Shown here one piece after another: positions 23,545-36,220 of a stretch of DNA of 64,000 bases; within the stretch, counting starts at the first letter, position 1, and the number at the start of each line of letters is the position of its first letter. The translations under genes and the position numbers were made by a program. Source of the stretch: Megamerina dolium (Eukaryota > Arthropoda > Insecta > Diptera > Megamerinidae); the NCBI GenBank assembly GCA_963854835.1, contig OY978526.1, positions 12,913,277 to 12,977,276 of the forward strand, given 5' to 3'. The notes below the pieces were generated by a model. The model saw nothing but the letters and a program-made list of their open reading frames with translations, did no database searches and was not told the DNA's origin.

Positions 23545-26500
23545 TTTTCATTAAGCCATGAACCATTTGAGAATTACAAGCTATCACTTTAATTAATAGC
23601 AGCTACATAAATCCAAATATAGATATTTCTATATCTAGACATTAGGAAGGTTGATCATAATATGATCATAATATTGAATTGTGTTTTTTTATGCTATTTT
23701 GCTTCATTAACTTACATATCTACGAGTAGTATCTAAGTATATGCATAATCACAAAATAAACCAATTAGGCATAACTCATGCGTCATGTAGCACTCAAAAT
23801 TGTAAGGCTTAAAAATTATTCAATGGAAAACCAACAAAATTCTGTCCTATTACTATGATAATAATTAAATTTAAATCTCATTTAAAATTCCATATGTGAA
23901 TGAGAATAAGTTGCTAGAATAAATACAATTACCTCTACTGTTTAGAGTGAATATACATAATCTAAGTGGATATGAGTGCTTATACATAAGTACTTATGTA
24001 TGACCCAACATATAAAAACAGTACAAAATTGGTTTTTGCCATACAATTTACGTGATAGTCAAAAAAAAAAAAAAACAAGGACACCAAAAATAAAATAAAA
24101 ATAATATATGTATTATATAATAAATTTTCATATGTACCCAAAAGTAAATTATATACAAAAGAATCTACTATTCTACTTATTCTATTTAATTTAATTTTCA
24201 TTTTATGAAAAAAGAAGAAAAACAAAAAAAAATTCGACTTTATCTTGTTCATTCTTCTCGCCGCTTTAATAATATATGTATGTATGTTGGCAACGTCGTA
24301 TCCATTTTGTAGATTTAAATGCACAAACGAAGGCTATTTAAATGCAAAACTATATATATTGTACTGCATAGAATACGAAATTACTGCAATGTGATGTGTA
24401 AAATTCTCTAGATAAAAAATAAAAAAAATAAAATATAAAAATGAAAGAACAGTAACAACGTGTATGTAACCCCAAAAGATGTACGTAGGTACGTACATAC
24501 ATACACCAAATGTGCAAATGCTATTTGTATGTTAGGTTGGTTGTATTGTTTGTTGTATAGTGCTCGCTTTGTTGTTGTTGTGAATCAAGTTAACTAGAAG
24601 CCTTCTTGTGTCTTCTGTAATATATACAAAAATATATATACTTTATATATAATCATTCTCATATACATTGTATGTAGATTGCATGCCATTGCCATGTACC
24701 ACGTATCACCAAATGATAGTGGCAGCGATTGTGAATGCGACTTCGAATGCAAATGTGCATCAATTTCTTATGCGAACAATACGAAAAACACACACAAACA
24801 TACATACCATATAAAAGCACTAAATAGTATGTGAAATTTAATAAGAAAACGTGCTGTTGCAATAATAAGTAAAACATTAGTAATATCAGCAGTGTGTAGT
24901 AGTTAGGTAGTAGTGTGTATATTGTAGTAACAATAATAATAGTAATAATAATAGATGACAACGACAAAGACATTGCTGATGACGACGTTGTTGACGATAA
25001 TGACGGCGACAACTATGAATATACAATACACAAAGTTGAAAATATCTTTAAAATGCCATATTATGATGGCAATGCTGTTGACACATTTGACATCAACTTT
25101 AATATTATTGATGTAAATAAAATTGACGCATTTCCTGTAAGCGATAATAATAATGACGCAAATGTTTGCAATGCAAATAAATGTTAATTTGATAATGTTA
25201 ATAACAGTAGTGCTGTTAATTAACATAGATTGTTCGTAATAGTTCAAATGATGATTAGTAATGATTACAGAGGCACTTTAAAGACTGGAAACTTTTGAAA
25301 TGTCTTCCGTTGATATTATATTTAACACAGTCACTATTTTTAATGGCATATAATCTTCCTCTCAACCTCTGAAATGAAGATAAACATAGGTATCACTCTG
25401 TAAGAAATGCTGTAACAAAATACTTATAATAATTTTAATTAAATATATTGTGCTTTGATTTGAAATTATTTCTGCATTATAGAAAAGAAAATTTCGAAAA
25501 TTCCCAAAATTATGCGAAAACTATTTAAACAAAAATTGAAATTGATAATAAAAATAGAAAATTCAATACTTTAACAAGTTAAAGAAATTTAAAAAAAAAT
25601 ATACTAGAAGAAAAAAAATAATGTTCACAAAACAAAATGCATCACACGACAGAAAAGGGTGAACATAAATGAGAAAAAGTATTTGGTATACACCAGATCT
25701 TATGATGGTTTGGAAATAAACATCAATATATATGTATGTATATATGCCACTACACTACTATGATTATTTTGTTTTGTTATTCTTCCGCCATTATCGGCAA
25801 GCAAATTGCTTGCGAGACCAAAAGCACAACAGCAATAACAACACACTTTAAGCCAAATAAGCGAAATGGCATTCAACCATTCACGTTTTTTACGCATCAC
25901 TTTCAACTTCATTTCTTGTGTCAAAGTGTTGCGCTGTGCGATGTGGTGTGTTGTGATGACGCTAGACTGTACTATTCGAATGTATTATAAAAAAATGTAT
26001 TTATATAAAATGGCATATTCGCACATGTCTCTTACCGGAGGTGCATTTCGCCTTGCAAACTTTTCCTATTGCATTGCATGTCTACACACAGTTATTTATT
26101 CTTATGCACAACTTTTCAATTTACACAAAAATTCTTCCTGAATACAACACACATTCCCCCCGATGGCAACCAAATATTACTACTATACATTAGTACGTAC
26201 GTACCATTCAGGAATATAAGTACCTTGAAACTAAAGGGTGTTTTCTCTAAAATTATTCTTATATAAAATATTTCACCAAATACTAAAGCTGCTAAAGATT
26301 GCTTCTTTCCATACAAATTAATTACTTCAAAATCTCTAAAAAAAATCTGTTCATCTTCGCAATTACAAAAAAATTTTACTATAAGTAATTCACCAAATCT
26401 ACCAATGCTTCCAAGGCATGCTCGAAATTACCTTTTTGGGTTTTACTACAATGTATATATATATATCAATTTTCAAGCTTCAGCATTCCAGAAAAAAGAA

Positions 26501-27813
26501 CACCCTATTCAATACATGCTCGTTTGGTGTGCAACATCTTTATCGTTCTGAATTATGCGCTGTTGCATTATTGTCCTGTGTTAGCGCGCATATGTATGTG
26601 TGTGTATTTATTCATGTGGTCTGCTTGTGGCAGCCATGTACTTATACCTAGTCGTATTTGTACTACTATATGTATATGTAGTATATTTGTATGTGTGTGT
26701 GGAACTTAAATTCTATTTGTAAAAATTTTACATGCAAACTTTTCTTGCCATTCCATTTACAAGTTTTATTTAACTAATATCTACATACTACATACTTGTT
26801 GTACATACACATAACTGAGTAAATGTATGTATGTAAGTATTTACATAACTTATGTCACTTCATATATGTCATACCTACCTTATGGGCAGTGAAATCACTA
26901 AGTAAATATATATGAGTAGAAATTTATAAAAAGAAAACAAATTTCCTTTGCTCAAATAACGACGAAGATGCAAAAATTTTCATATTATGCGACACTGTTG
27001 AATACACTAATACATATATATGGAATATATTGTAGTATAAATATAACGTATACTCATACGTAGCTTGTACACATATTTATTATGTAAATTGCCACCAACT
27101 GTGTAGTATATGCGTACATACATATATGTATGTTTGCTTGTGGCATATAACATGGCAACTGGCATTCAAGTGAGGACAATTGTCAGTGTTATGTATTGTA
27201 TAGTCGGTATATATGTAGACGATGAATCTGCATGGCAGTATGCAAAGGTAAATGTGCTCATAATGATTGCATCACTACCATCACTACCTGTATAACTGCG
27301 TATAATGGAATCTTCAGTTGTATGTATATGCGCATATTCGTTTGCATCTGTGTGTACATGTATATTCGTATACTCGTATATGCACAGCACACTTAGTCTC
27401 ATTAATTTCACATTTGAGTAGAAATGCCCAACTAACTAATTGTGTAATTGCAAAATGACAGTAATGGCTATGAAGAGAAGACCACCTAACTAAGTAGAAG
27501 TAAAAGACAATGATGATGATGATGATGATGAAGTAGTAAGATGTAGAAAATAATAGAAGACCATGCAGTTGAGACAAAGTAAAATGTTAAAATGGACAAT
27601 TAGTAGTAAGCACAATGAGTAAATAACATATGTACAATATGACTATTTATAATTGTGCTACAATATAACCAACAAAAAAATATATAATTCTTGAAAATGA
27701 TAATTGCCACTTTTGGTATTTGCCATTTAATTAGAACTCTACTTTAATGACAATAAAACCCAACTTGGACATACAATTGTGTTTTTCATTTAAATGCCTG
27801 ATAGAAGAATAAC
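23545..27813 (+). other. Large intron, second segment
   Basis: AT-rich DNA with poly-A runs, an acidic-codon frame at 24915-25187 derived from GAT-like repeats, many GTATGTA-type short tandem motifs and a (GAT)n tract at about 27510-27532. No gene supported. Confidence 0.6.
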
Positions 27814-28860
27814 TGGGTATGTGAATTAAAACCCGGTCTCTTTTTTGTTGCTCAAAAATCATTTATTTTTAAGAATTCTGTAAAAAAACATGTCATTCAA
27901 AGTATTGTCCTTCAGAAACTATGACATTTCCCCATCTTTCTGGCAATTTATGGATTCCATCCTAAAAGAACTTCGTCGGCTTGGCATCCAGGAACGAATT
28001 GAGTCAATTTTTGATTCCGGTGACTGAAGTGAAGCGTATTCCATTAAGGTCGTTTTGCATGGACCGGAACAATTGGTAATCTGAATACGCCTGGTCTGGG
28101 CTATAAGGCGGGTAAAGGGTAAAACTTCCCATCCGCTATTAGCAAGATAGTTTTTAACCGGAATAGCAATGTGTGGCCGTGCGTTGTCACGGTGAAAAAT
28201 TTCCGACTCGTGTCTGGTCGCACAATCGGCCGTTTCTCGATCAGATTGCTCTCTTCAATCGCATCAATTGTTGGCGGTACAGCTCTCCCGTAATGGTTCG
28301 ATCAGGTTCAGCTCATAATGGATCACACCCTTCTGATCCCACCTAAAACGGGGCATTACCATAAATATTTGGGGCCTTTGGCGTTGATTTTTTGCACTTG
28401 ATATTGTTGTAATATATCCATTTTTCACCGCCCGTCAACATTCGATGCAAAAATTCTTTATTTTTGTGCCTTTCAAGCAGCATTTCGGAAATATCTTTCA
28501 AGGTCTATCGACTTCAAATTTTATGGAACCCAATTTTCAACTTTTTTGATAAGCGCTAATGCTTTTAAACGCTTGGCAACGGTTGAGCGGTCTACTTCTA
28601 ATGATTCTACAAGCTCTTCTTGCATTTGGCATTGATCTTGGTCGAGTAATGTCTCCAAATTCTCGTCTTCAAACTTTTTCGGCTGTCCAGAGCGTTCTTT
28701 GTCTTTGCTGATATCAAAATCACCGTTTTTGAAAAGCACAAACCACACAATTAAATTTAAAACTTTTTGGACTGATTTTGACAGCAAGTGAAAAGACATT
28801 TAAAATGACATTTCGGACAATGATGTACGATATCGCGCCGGTTACTAATTCACACACCCA
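27814..28860 (-). mobile_element. Mariner relic, lineage 1, with inverted ends and shortened gene
   Basis: The left end TGGGTATGTGAATTAAAACC and the inverted right end (TGGGTGTGTGAATTAGTAAC on the minus strand) define a 1,047-bp element. On the minus strand the best coding piece (28755-28521) reads FKNGDFDISKDKERSGQPKK, then a helix-turn-helix-like stretch ending KKVENWVP; the gene end reads VIVSEGQYFE with a stop at 27895-27893. Between 28799 and the stop there are about 302 codons, roughly 45 fewer than the family norm, and the N-terminus before FKNGDFD does not match, so the front is rearranged. Many stops follow 28521. No clear TA duplication is visible. Confidence 0.85.
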
Positions 28861-29365
28861 ATGGTTTTGATTGAACGAGAGAATTGATAAAACATCACTG
28901 TTACTTCCAGGTACTTTTTGCTATCAAATATTTTCACCTTTAGGCACTGTCAGTAGGTAGAATTGATTATCATCAGTACAAGCACTATTTAGGGGAACAA
29001 CATCTGCCTTATTTTGACATTGTTCCGTATGAAGCCGTCAGTATCATTGCCAATTCTATAGCAACGTTCCATTTTCTGGCAAATCAACAGATAGTATTAA
29101 TTAATTCCTTGCGTAAGTCCTATAATAGGGAGCTTTGCCCACTCACAAATCCTGAATATTTATTTCACTAGCCTACTTTTAGGTGTCCCTACATTTTTGA
29201 ATATAATTAGTACTAAAGTGCATTATTTACTTTAAAATTACTGGTGTCATCTTATTATTTAGAAAATTTTTACAAATTTTAACAAATTTCGACTATAAAA
29301 TGAGCCACAAAGTATTTACCAATATATCGAAATGATGAAAAGCAGGTCATTTTATTTTTCTTTAT
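28861..29365 (+). other. Intron spacer between mariner and retrotransposon relics
   Basis: About 500 bp of AT-rich DNA in which I see no exon or repeat. Confidence 0.5.
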
Positions 29366-29378
29366 CAAATAAGTGTTA
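29366..29378. repeat. Target-site duplication, left copy
   Basis: CAAATAAGTGTTA, repeated exactly at 30026-30038. Confidence 0.85.
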
Positions 29379-30025
29379 GATTAGATTTATTGTAGAGCGA
29401 GAACCAGCCACGTTGTCACTGCGGCCAAGATAGACCTATTGTGACACACTCGAAAAATTTACAAGTACTCCTTAAATCTAGTATTCACTAGGAATTCAAA
29501 GACATCTTTAGAAGAGTTGTTCGTTATGTCTGACGGTTCTAGGTAATAACTGCCTAAGTAACGAAGCCTGGTTCATATCAGGCCATTACAGTGAGAAAGT
29601 AGATGTTCAGCTGTTTCTTCCTCTTCGTTACATAACCTACAGAGCTAGTTTTGACTTATCCTCATATTGTTTAGGTGTTTCATAACTCTGCAATTTCCGG
29701 TCAAGAATCCCGTGACAATGCAAATACCACTCCGAGTCAAGTTCAGTCCTTCAGCAGTTCTCTTGTGAGAACGGTGTGTCATATATGTTTTTTCAACTCT
29801 AATATCTTTTGTTTCCATCCAATATTGATGCGATTTTCTTTCTAGCCAAGTATTAATTTTATATTTGGTGGAGCTCCAAGGCAGCCCGCAGAATGGTTCT
29901 GATCCAATAAATTTACTGGCTGCCCCTTTTCTTACAAGCTCATCAGCCTTTTCGTTTTCTAAATGTTCACTATGACCAGGCACCCATATCAGATGAACTA
30001 TTTTATTAGATGCTAGTCTTTTTAG
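29379..30025 (-). mobile_element. 5'-truncated non-LTR retrotransposon fragment
   Basis: A 647-bp minus-strand insertion lies between perfect 13-bp direct repeats, as expected for target-primed reverse transcription that stopped early. The readable part is the end of the second ORF, so the copy lacks the endonuclease and reverse transcriptase. The 3' end is AT-rich (CAATAAATCTAATC) without a long poly-A, as seen in I-like clades. Confidence 0.85.
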
Positions 30026-30028
30026 CAA
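29459..30028 (-). pseudogene. RNase H and zinc-knuckle end of a non-LTR retrotransposon ORF2
   Basis: RNase H removes the RNA strand during reverse transcription. The minus-strand frame starts inside the RNase H domain: HLIWVPGHSEHLENEKADEL carries the WVPGH block and the C-terminal active-site Asp (ENEKAD). It continues through a linker rich in basic residues and a zinc-knuckle-like Cys-x2-Cys...His-x4-Cys in LCRLCNEEEETAEHLLSHC, and ends FKEYL with TAA at 29461-29459. Two premature stops interrupt the frame: TAG at 29647-29645 and TGA at 29575-29573. Frame is otherwise kept across the whole piece. This C-terminal arrangement is typical of I/Loa-type elements; clade assignment is tentative. 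Confidence 0.85.
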
Positions 30029-30038
30029 ATAAGTGTTA
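30026..30038. repeat. Target-site duplication, right copy
   Basis: Exact copy of 29366-29378. Confidence 0.85.
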
Positions 30039-32630
30039 CTTCATTAATTCGAGAATATAATCAATTCATCATTGAACTCAAAGGAAAACATATTTCCCAA
30101 TAGAAATTTCAGATCACAATGCTTCACCCATTTTCACACATGGGAATCAATGAAGAAATTTTCTACAATATTTAAACACTTTAAATTAAAGACTTTCTAT
30201 ACTTACATTTTCTTGCATTCAAAATGATACCCTTTATCATGTGTCATGTAATACTGCGTATGGTCACGTCTCTGTCTCCGCTCCAAACTTTCAATTTTAT
30301 ATGCATGCCTATATATATGTATGTGTTTTTGATGAAGGATAATAAATGTCATAATTAACCACAACATGATGGAGAGCAGTAAGATGATAAACAATATTAA
30401 ACGCGTAATATTACATGACGCTTGACACACAGACATTATATTCATTCCATCTACTTTAACAACACGAATGATCATATTTCTATTATTTAAGTGGTACGAA
30501 ATGACCAAATCTCATGAAAATTTATTTTACACTTAAAATGACAGTGAAAAAAAAATTGTGTGTCATCAAAGAGAACAACAACACCAAAAATATAAATCTA
30601 ACATTCTAAGCCATTTTAATATGACTTCGTGTCAAAGTGACAGACAACATAGCAACTGACTGATTAATACACTATGTAAATTCCAATTGTTGTCATGGAT
30701 GCCAGAGATGTAAATAACATGGTCGGACAAAACGTTCATTCATATTTTCGAATTTGATGCTGCCACCAAATATGACATCTACTGTATTCAGACCGGAGAG
30801 AAAGAGAGAGTCGTTTGATATGGTGAGGGAGTAAATGAAATATGGAGCAACAAAAACAAAATGTAAAAAGCAAAAGAAGCATCACCAAAATAACATTACT
30901 CATCATACTCGCCGATGCAATCAATGCGCGAAAATGTCACTGAAATTGAAACAAACCGCATAGTCAACATTCATAAAGCACAACAAGCCGATACCAATGA
31001 AACCAACAAATCAACCAACCTTGCAAGAGTGTCAAAAAAGTGTGTACTAAAATGAATATGAATGTATGTGTAGGCAAAAAAAAAAAAGATTTTACATTAA
31101 CGAAAATAACAGAATTTCCCATACTCACACTTGCATATCATAAAATTCAACGAGCCTAACACAAGAATTGGTGAGCCACTACATTGAAAATATTTCCGAT
31201 TTTTTTTTAACAACATTTGATATCGCACAACCAAAAGATATAAAGCAAACAAACAAACAAAAAATGAAATGTGTTGAAAAAACGTGCAACATCAAAATGT
31301 TGCATTGCGGCATAGAAGCGACGGGTATGTCACGTGGTTGTAAGCAAAAAAAAAAATAGTAATAATGAAAGAGAAGCAATTTGAATTTTTGTCGTATTTT
31401 TGGCAAACTTTTTTTGTACACACATTTTGCATTTCTGATGATAAAAGTAAGGCAAAGTAACACGCACAAAATGAAACAACAATGATACGATTGACAACAG
31501 CAAACAGCAACAGTGAAAAAAAATAAATCGGTTCCCATACCAGAGTAATGCTTAGATTTGATTTGCATTGCCTCGATTCATTTGCCAAGGCTGTAGTTTT
31601 CGAATCGATGACAAATGCACACGCATACGCACACATATTCTATTGGTTTAGTTTGGTTTTTTGATTTCTGGAATATTTGGCTGGTTGTTTGTTTTTCGCA
31701 CAATATAACGTGCTGTGTCTGTGTTGCTGCATACTTTGAAACAGGCCGGTATTTCAAGTGGTACCAAAAAAGTAATACACGCGGCGATTGTTTTTGGTGT
31801 CATTTTGATGGAGATGTGCTGCCGATATTTGCGTTTGCAATAGTATTCCTTACTAAGCTTATATTGCAATTTTGTTGTTGTTTTTTTTTTTTCTTCATTG
31901 CATTCATAGATACTTTTCATATAGATACCAATACAAATGCATCTGACCACACGTACAGTGGAGAAAAAAGAACACTTTCTGCACCCAAAAATATAATTTT
32001 GGAGAGCTCTATGAAGAGTGAATTGCTCACACCCTTAATTTTTAAGTAAAATACGTTTTCCCATATAAATAATTGTAAGTAATTAAGAAATTAGTCTAAC
32101 AAAGCATACAAATATAGTCATACTTGAACAAAATTAAGCAAATAAAAGTAGTATTTTATATGACACATTTAAAATATTTGCCCCTGGCGTAGTAAAATGT
32201 TCATATGACAGACTTCCATTTATTTTTTCTCCTAAACATTTCTTAACCTATTTACCACCTACTTCTACCCCTTTTATTTGGTATGAGAGGGGGCTCTCAT
32301 TTAACATTTTGACAGTTTAATGTAAAAATTATGCTCCCACCGTTCTTAGAGGACTCCTGAGTGGTAAAATATAGGACCGATTTTCATTAATTTTTACTAG
32401 TTAATATTTTTTCAAAACAACGCTATACCCTATCTTAACTCCTTAGGTGGGTTTTCATATAAAATGCACTTAAAACACAATAAAATTGCCAGATTTGCCT
32501 AAGAATCGCACCAAGAGCTATGCAATGTATTCTTTCGACCCAAAAAAATGCTCCTATCCTCAACATTCTCATAAATATACTAACTTGAAAGCTTGTCTTT
32601 TTTCGTGTCGCTGCATAATCAACCACTACA
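30039..32630 (+). other. Large intron, third segment
   Basis: AT-rich DNA with A-runs and short CAA tracts. The 144-codon frame at 31615-32049 shows no domain and low-complexity composition, so I leave it uncalled. Confidence 0.55.
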
Positions 32631-33244
32631 ATGCAGTCTCGCATACTAAAATATAATAATGTAGACATCTTTCATAACTCAGTTTCTGATGATAGCGATG
32701 AATGCGATATGATGTCCCAAGTGCTGCGCAATCACCCTCAAAAAGACCTAGAGTTATATAAATAAACAATTTATAAAAGAATGCATGAAAAGTTGCATAT
32801 TTCAAGGGGATATATTTGTTTTTTATTTTCTGTGAACTTTTACGTTCATTGTATAAAGATTTTGTCTGAGAACACCCCCAGTAAAATTTTCCAGCAAATA
32901 ATTTTCTGGAATATTTTAACCCTCTATCGACCTCTTAAATGCCATTTTATTCAGACTCTCCAAAAAAGGGGTCAAAATGACCTTTTCGTGAGAGAGCTAA
33001 AGGGTTAAAATATTCTACAAAATTATTTATCATAAAATTTTACTATACATACCCAAACAACACATTTCGCTCCGATATGAATTTTAACCCTTTTTTCCCA
33101 CTTATTCTAAAAGCAAAATATTAAATTTGCAAAAAAATGCCTGAGAATGCAAAAAGTTTTGCAGGTTTTACCATATGGGTCTAGGTCTTTCGTATTGAGA
33201 TGGAATTATTCCGGCCCAGGACAATGATCCTCAAATTTTGTCAC
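32631..33244 (+). mobile_element. DNA-transposon relic B, related to the 2908 and 58960 copies
   Basis: The right end (33180-33244) is the inverted match of the left end of copy A. The left part carries a 44-codon frame (32631-32765) with an acidic DDSDE stretch. It aligns with an acidic frame in the minus strand of copy C (about 59510-59390), where it reads VDIICDSDADDSEE, so this may be a remnant transposase start. The foldback core is inside. Left border undefined. Confidence 0.55.
32880..33044. repeat. Foldback core with ~55-bp imperfect inverted arms
   Basis: Arms 32880-32934 and 32990-33044 pair with few mismatches. The central 15 bp GAATATTTTAACCCT is perfect (32909-32923 against 33001-33015). 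Homologous foldbacks occur at 3136-3235 (degraded) and 59152-59315. Confidence 0.75.
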
Positions 33245-35203
33245 ATATACTCGTGCATATAATTTTTTTTATCATAATTTAAATAGACTCGAAATATATT
33301 TAAATTTGAATTGTATTTGAAAAATCAGCATCTCATTCTTACATACCAGATTGCCTAACCATCATATTAGTTGTTAACACATATATTCATATAAATTATG
33401 TACGTACAAATATGTTCGTGGATACGCCCAAATACCCAAAACAGCTGTCTCTAGCTTTTCATCATCATGTCATTAAACACACACACAGACACACATGCGC
33501 CCACACAGCTATATATTTAGATAAGCATGCATATGTAGACATAATCATATACTATAGGCATTACAATCAATGAAGTCATTATAGTTTACGCTTGATTTAC
33601 GCAAGCATTTACGCTTTCGATTTATTTCCTAAGTGACAGCATCGAAATAAATACATATACATATACGTAAGTACACATTTGGCCAGCATAGCGACATGAA
33701 AAAACAAAGTGGGAGAGATAATTTGAGAAACACATGGTAGTTTGAGTATATGAAAATCTATTGTCCTTGATGTTGAAAATATCGATTGGACATGTGCCAT
33801 ATAATAATTGATATAGAGGGAAAATGTGCTTTAATAGATAATACCATGGATAGAGAGAGATACGATGATATGGCATGTGCATAAGATAGACACCAAATCG
33901 GATTTTAATCGATTAATAGAGCGAAAATGATAAAGACTTCATAAGCTGAATGACTCTTCTTTTTTAATATGCTATTAACAAATGCATTTTATGTGGTAAA
34001 AAATTAATAATACTCTTATAAATGATCTCATTACCAAATAGCATCATGAAAATCCTTCTTATACAACGATATATAAGTATATGTCGAGGATACAGATTTA
34101 GAAATTATTTAATGGAATGTATGTATATTATGGTATTTTTTAGATACTAAGTCGCCGTACAATCTCAATGGCATTTATTATGGTTAATCAATTCTGGCCT
34201 ATTTTGCTTGACTTCACAGTGGGTCAGATCGATGCGTACCTTATGCGTACCTTATGTATGGAATAAAGACATTTATTATAAAATTTATCATTGAAATATT
34301 ATTATGTTGTTATTCAATTGACAGACAATCGATGCATCATTTCAATCACATATTCATTGTATTCAAGTTAAACCATCGTCGTCATCATCATTACCGTCTG
34401 TGTAATCACATATATGATGACACCATCAAATACATCATTGGTATAGGTGTATGCATATACATACTGTACTCGTACTTTCAGATTGACAGTGATTATCGTA
34501 AGCCTTCAATTAAATTTGATAAAGTCAATTCAGCGCATAAGTCCGACAATGACAAATGAGCATATCGCGACCAACTGCAAATGAATTCACAGAAATTGTT
34601 GTTGTAGTACATATAAATACACATAAACCATAGTATATATATACACATACACACTGCGTTAACCTTATAGACCAACGCTTCCAATTGTAAATACATAAGA
34701 TAAATGTCAACTAAATCGATGTACTTTAGCTAAATGACCATGAACGACTATTGTCTATCACTGATGATGTAACTGATGCTGGGATCAGTAGTTGATCAGT
34801 TTATTTTCGATAAATCAAAATTTAAGAAATGTTCAAAATACATATCAAAATCTCTAGAGTGACTTAAATATACTGAGAGAAACAATAGACGAAATTTAGA
34901 GAACTAAAAAAGGAAACAAAACAAACAAAAAATATTGAAATTGAATATTTAGACCCCAACAATTAGAAATCAGAAGGAATTTATAATAGGACAACAAGTA
35001 ACATATTTTAAAATCATGTATATGCTTAAAATTATGAAAAGTATATTGGAGCATCGTTTCGATGATAACAATTTCACACATATTTCATATTAACAGCTTC
35101 GCAGAACCTCGTCCAGATATCAGACACCAAGTCATATCACCGAGAAGAAATTTCGCTTGTAACAGCTAAATTTTTCATTATAAAAAAACGCCCTTTACAT
35201 TGC
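33245..35203 (+). other. Large intron, fourth segment
   Basis: AT-rich DNA with (CA)n at about 33478-33490 and many short ATAC repeats; no exon or recognised element. Confidence 0.55.
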
Positions 35204-35205
35204 TA

Positions 35206-36220
35206 CGAGGGCTGTCTCAGAACTACCCGACCTAACAAAGAAAACAAATTTGGGAAAATATTTCTTTATTTTTCAACATAATCTCCTTTTAGCTTTATAC
35301 ACTTTTCCCAGCGATACTCTATAGCTTCGATACCCTGTTTATAGTATGAACTGTCTAGTTCATTAAAATAGCCATCTACCGCAGACTGCACCTCTTCATT
35401 GTTTGCAAATCTTCTTCCACCAAGCTATTTTTGCAAATTTGTAAATAGAAAATAACCCGAGGGAGCTAAATCTGGCGAATAAGGTACGTGCTGAAGCAAT
35501 TCGAACTTTAACTGGTGCATTTTCTTGATGATTTCTTTATCGCCAAATGTGGCCTTTTTTCTTTAATTTCGACACTTAAACGCTGCAACAAATTAGCATA
35601 ATACTCGCCGATAATCAATAAAAATTATCCCACGTGCGTCCCAAGAAACAGACGCCACAACCTTGCCTGCAGATGGAATTGTCTTCGCCTTCTTTGGACA
35701 CGATTCTCCCCTTTCAGTCCACTGTTTTGACTGTTCCTTGTTCTCAGGTGTGAAATGGTGGACTCATGTTTCATCCATGGTTACGAATCGACGCAAAAAC
35801 TCGGCTTTATTACTGTGAAACATCGCCAAACACTCTATAGAAACATCTTCACGACGTTGTTTTTGTTCTATTATGAGCAAACGCGGCACCCATCTTGCAC
35901 ACAGCTTTTTCATTCCAACATTTTTGGTCAACATACGATGTATAGCACTTTTTCAAATGCGTGTAATTTCACCTAGCTCACGCATCATCAGCCATTTTGT
36001 GGATTTTCTTAACCTTTTCTGACGTGGCCACTTCAATTGGTTGACCACTACGGTGTTCGTCTTGGCAGCTTGAACGACCTCGTTTAAATGAAGAAGCAGA
36101 TTCCCCCAGAGTATAATCTAGTTATGCTTTGATATTCGTTGGACTGAGACCTTTCAAATGAAAGTATTGAATTACATAACGGTGACCAATTTTTTCCATG
36201 TTCTCAACTTCATCGGAGAT
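35206..36220 (-). mobile_element. Mariner relic, lineage 3, missing its 5' end
   Basis: The end at 35206 begins CGAGGGCTGTCTCAGAACTA after a TA at 35204-35205, matching the inverted ends of the 56524 copy. The opposite inverted end is absent near 36220, so the copy is cut just upstream of its start codon; the right border is approximate. Confidence 0.85.
35266..36199 (-). pseudogene. Degraded mariner transposase, lineage 3
   Basis: On the minus strand the gene starts ATG at 36199-36197 (MEKIGH) and ends LKGDYVEK with TAA at 35268-35266, about 311 codons against a family norm near 340-350. Recognisable pieces are IQYFHLKGLSPTNIK near the N-terminus, the HRSGQPIE-type linker, and a C-terminal block around 35400-35300 with NELDSSYYKQGIEAIEYRWEK. 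SPDLAPS can be read near 35470, so the third catalytic region was still present when it decayed. Frame changes and stops are frequent, so it is not functional. Confidence 0.85.

Noticed and set aside
24915..25187. 90-codon acidic frame
   Set aside because: Derived from GAT/GAC-like repeats; no recognisable motif and no context for expression.
31615..32049. 144-codon + frame in the large intron
   Set aside because: Low-complexity Phe/Cys/Thr-rich translation of AT-rich DNA without domain or splice support.
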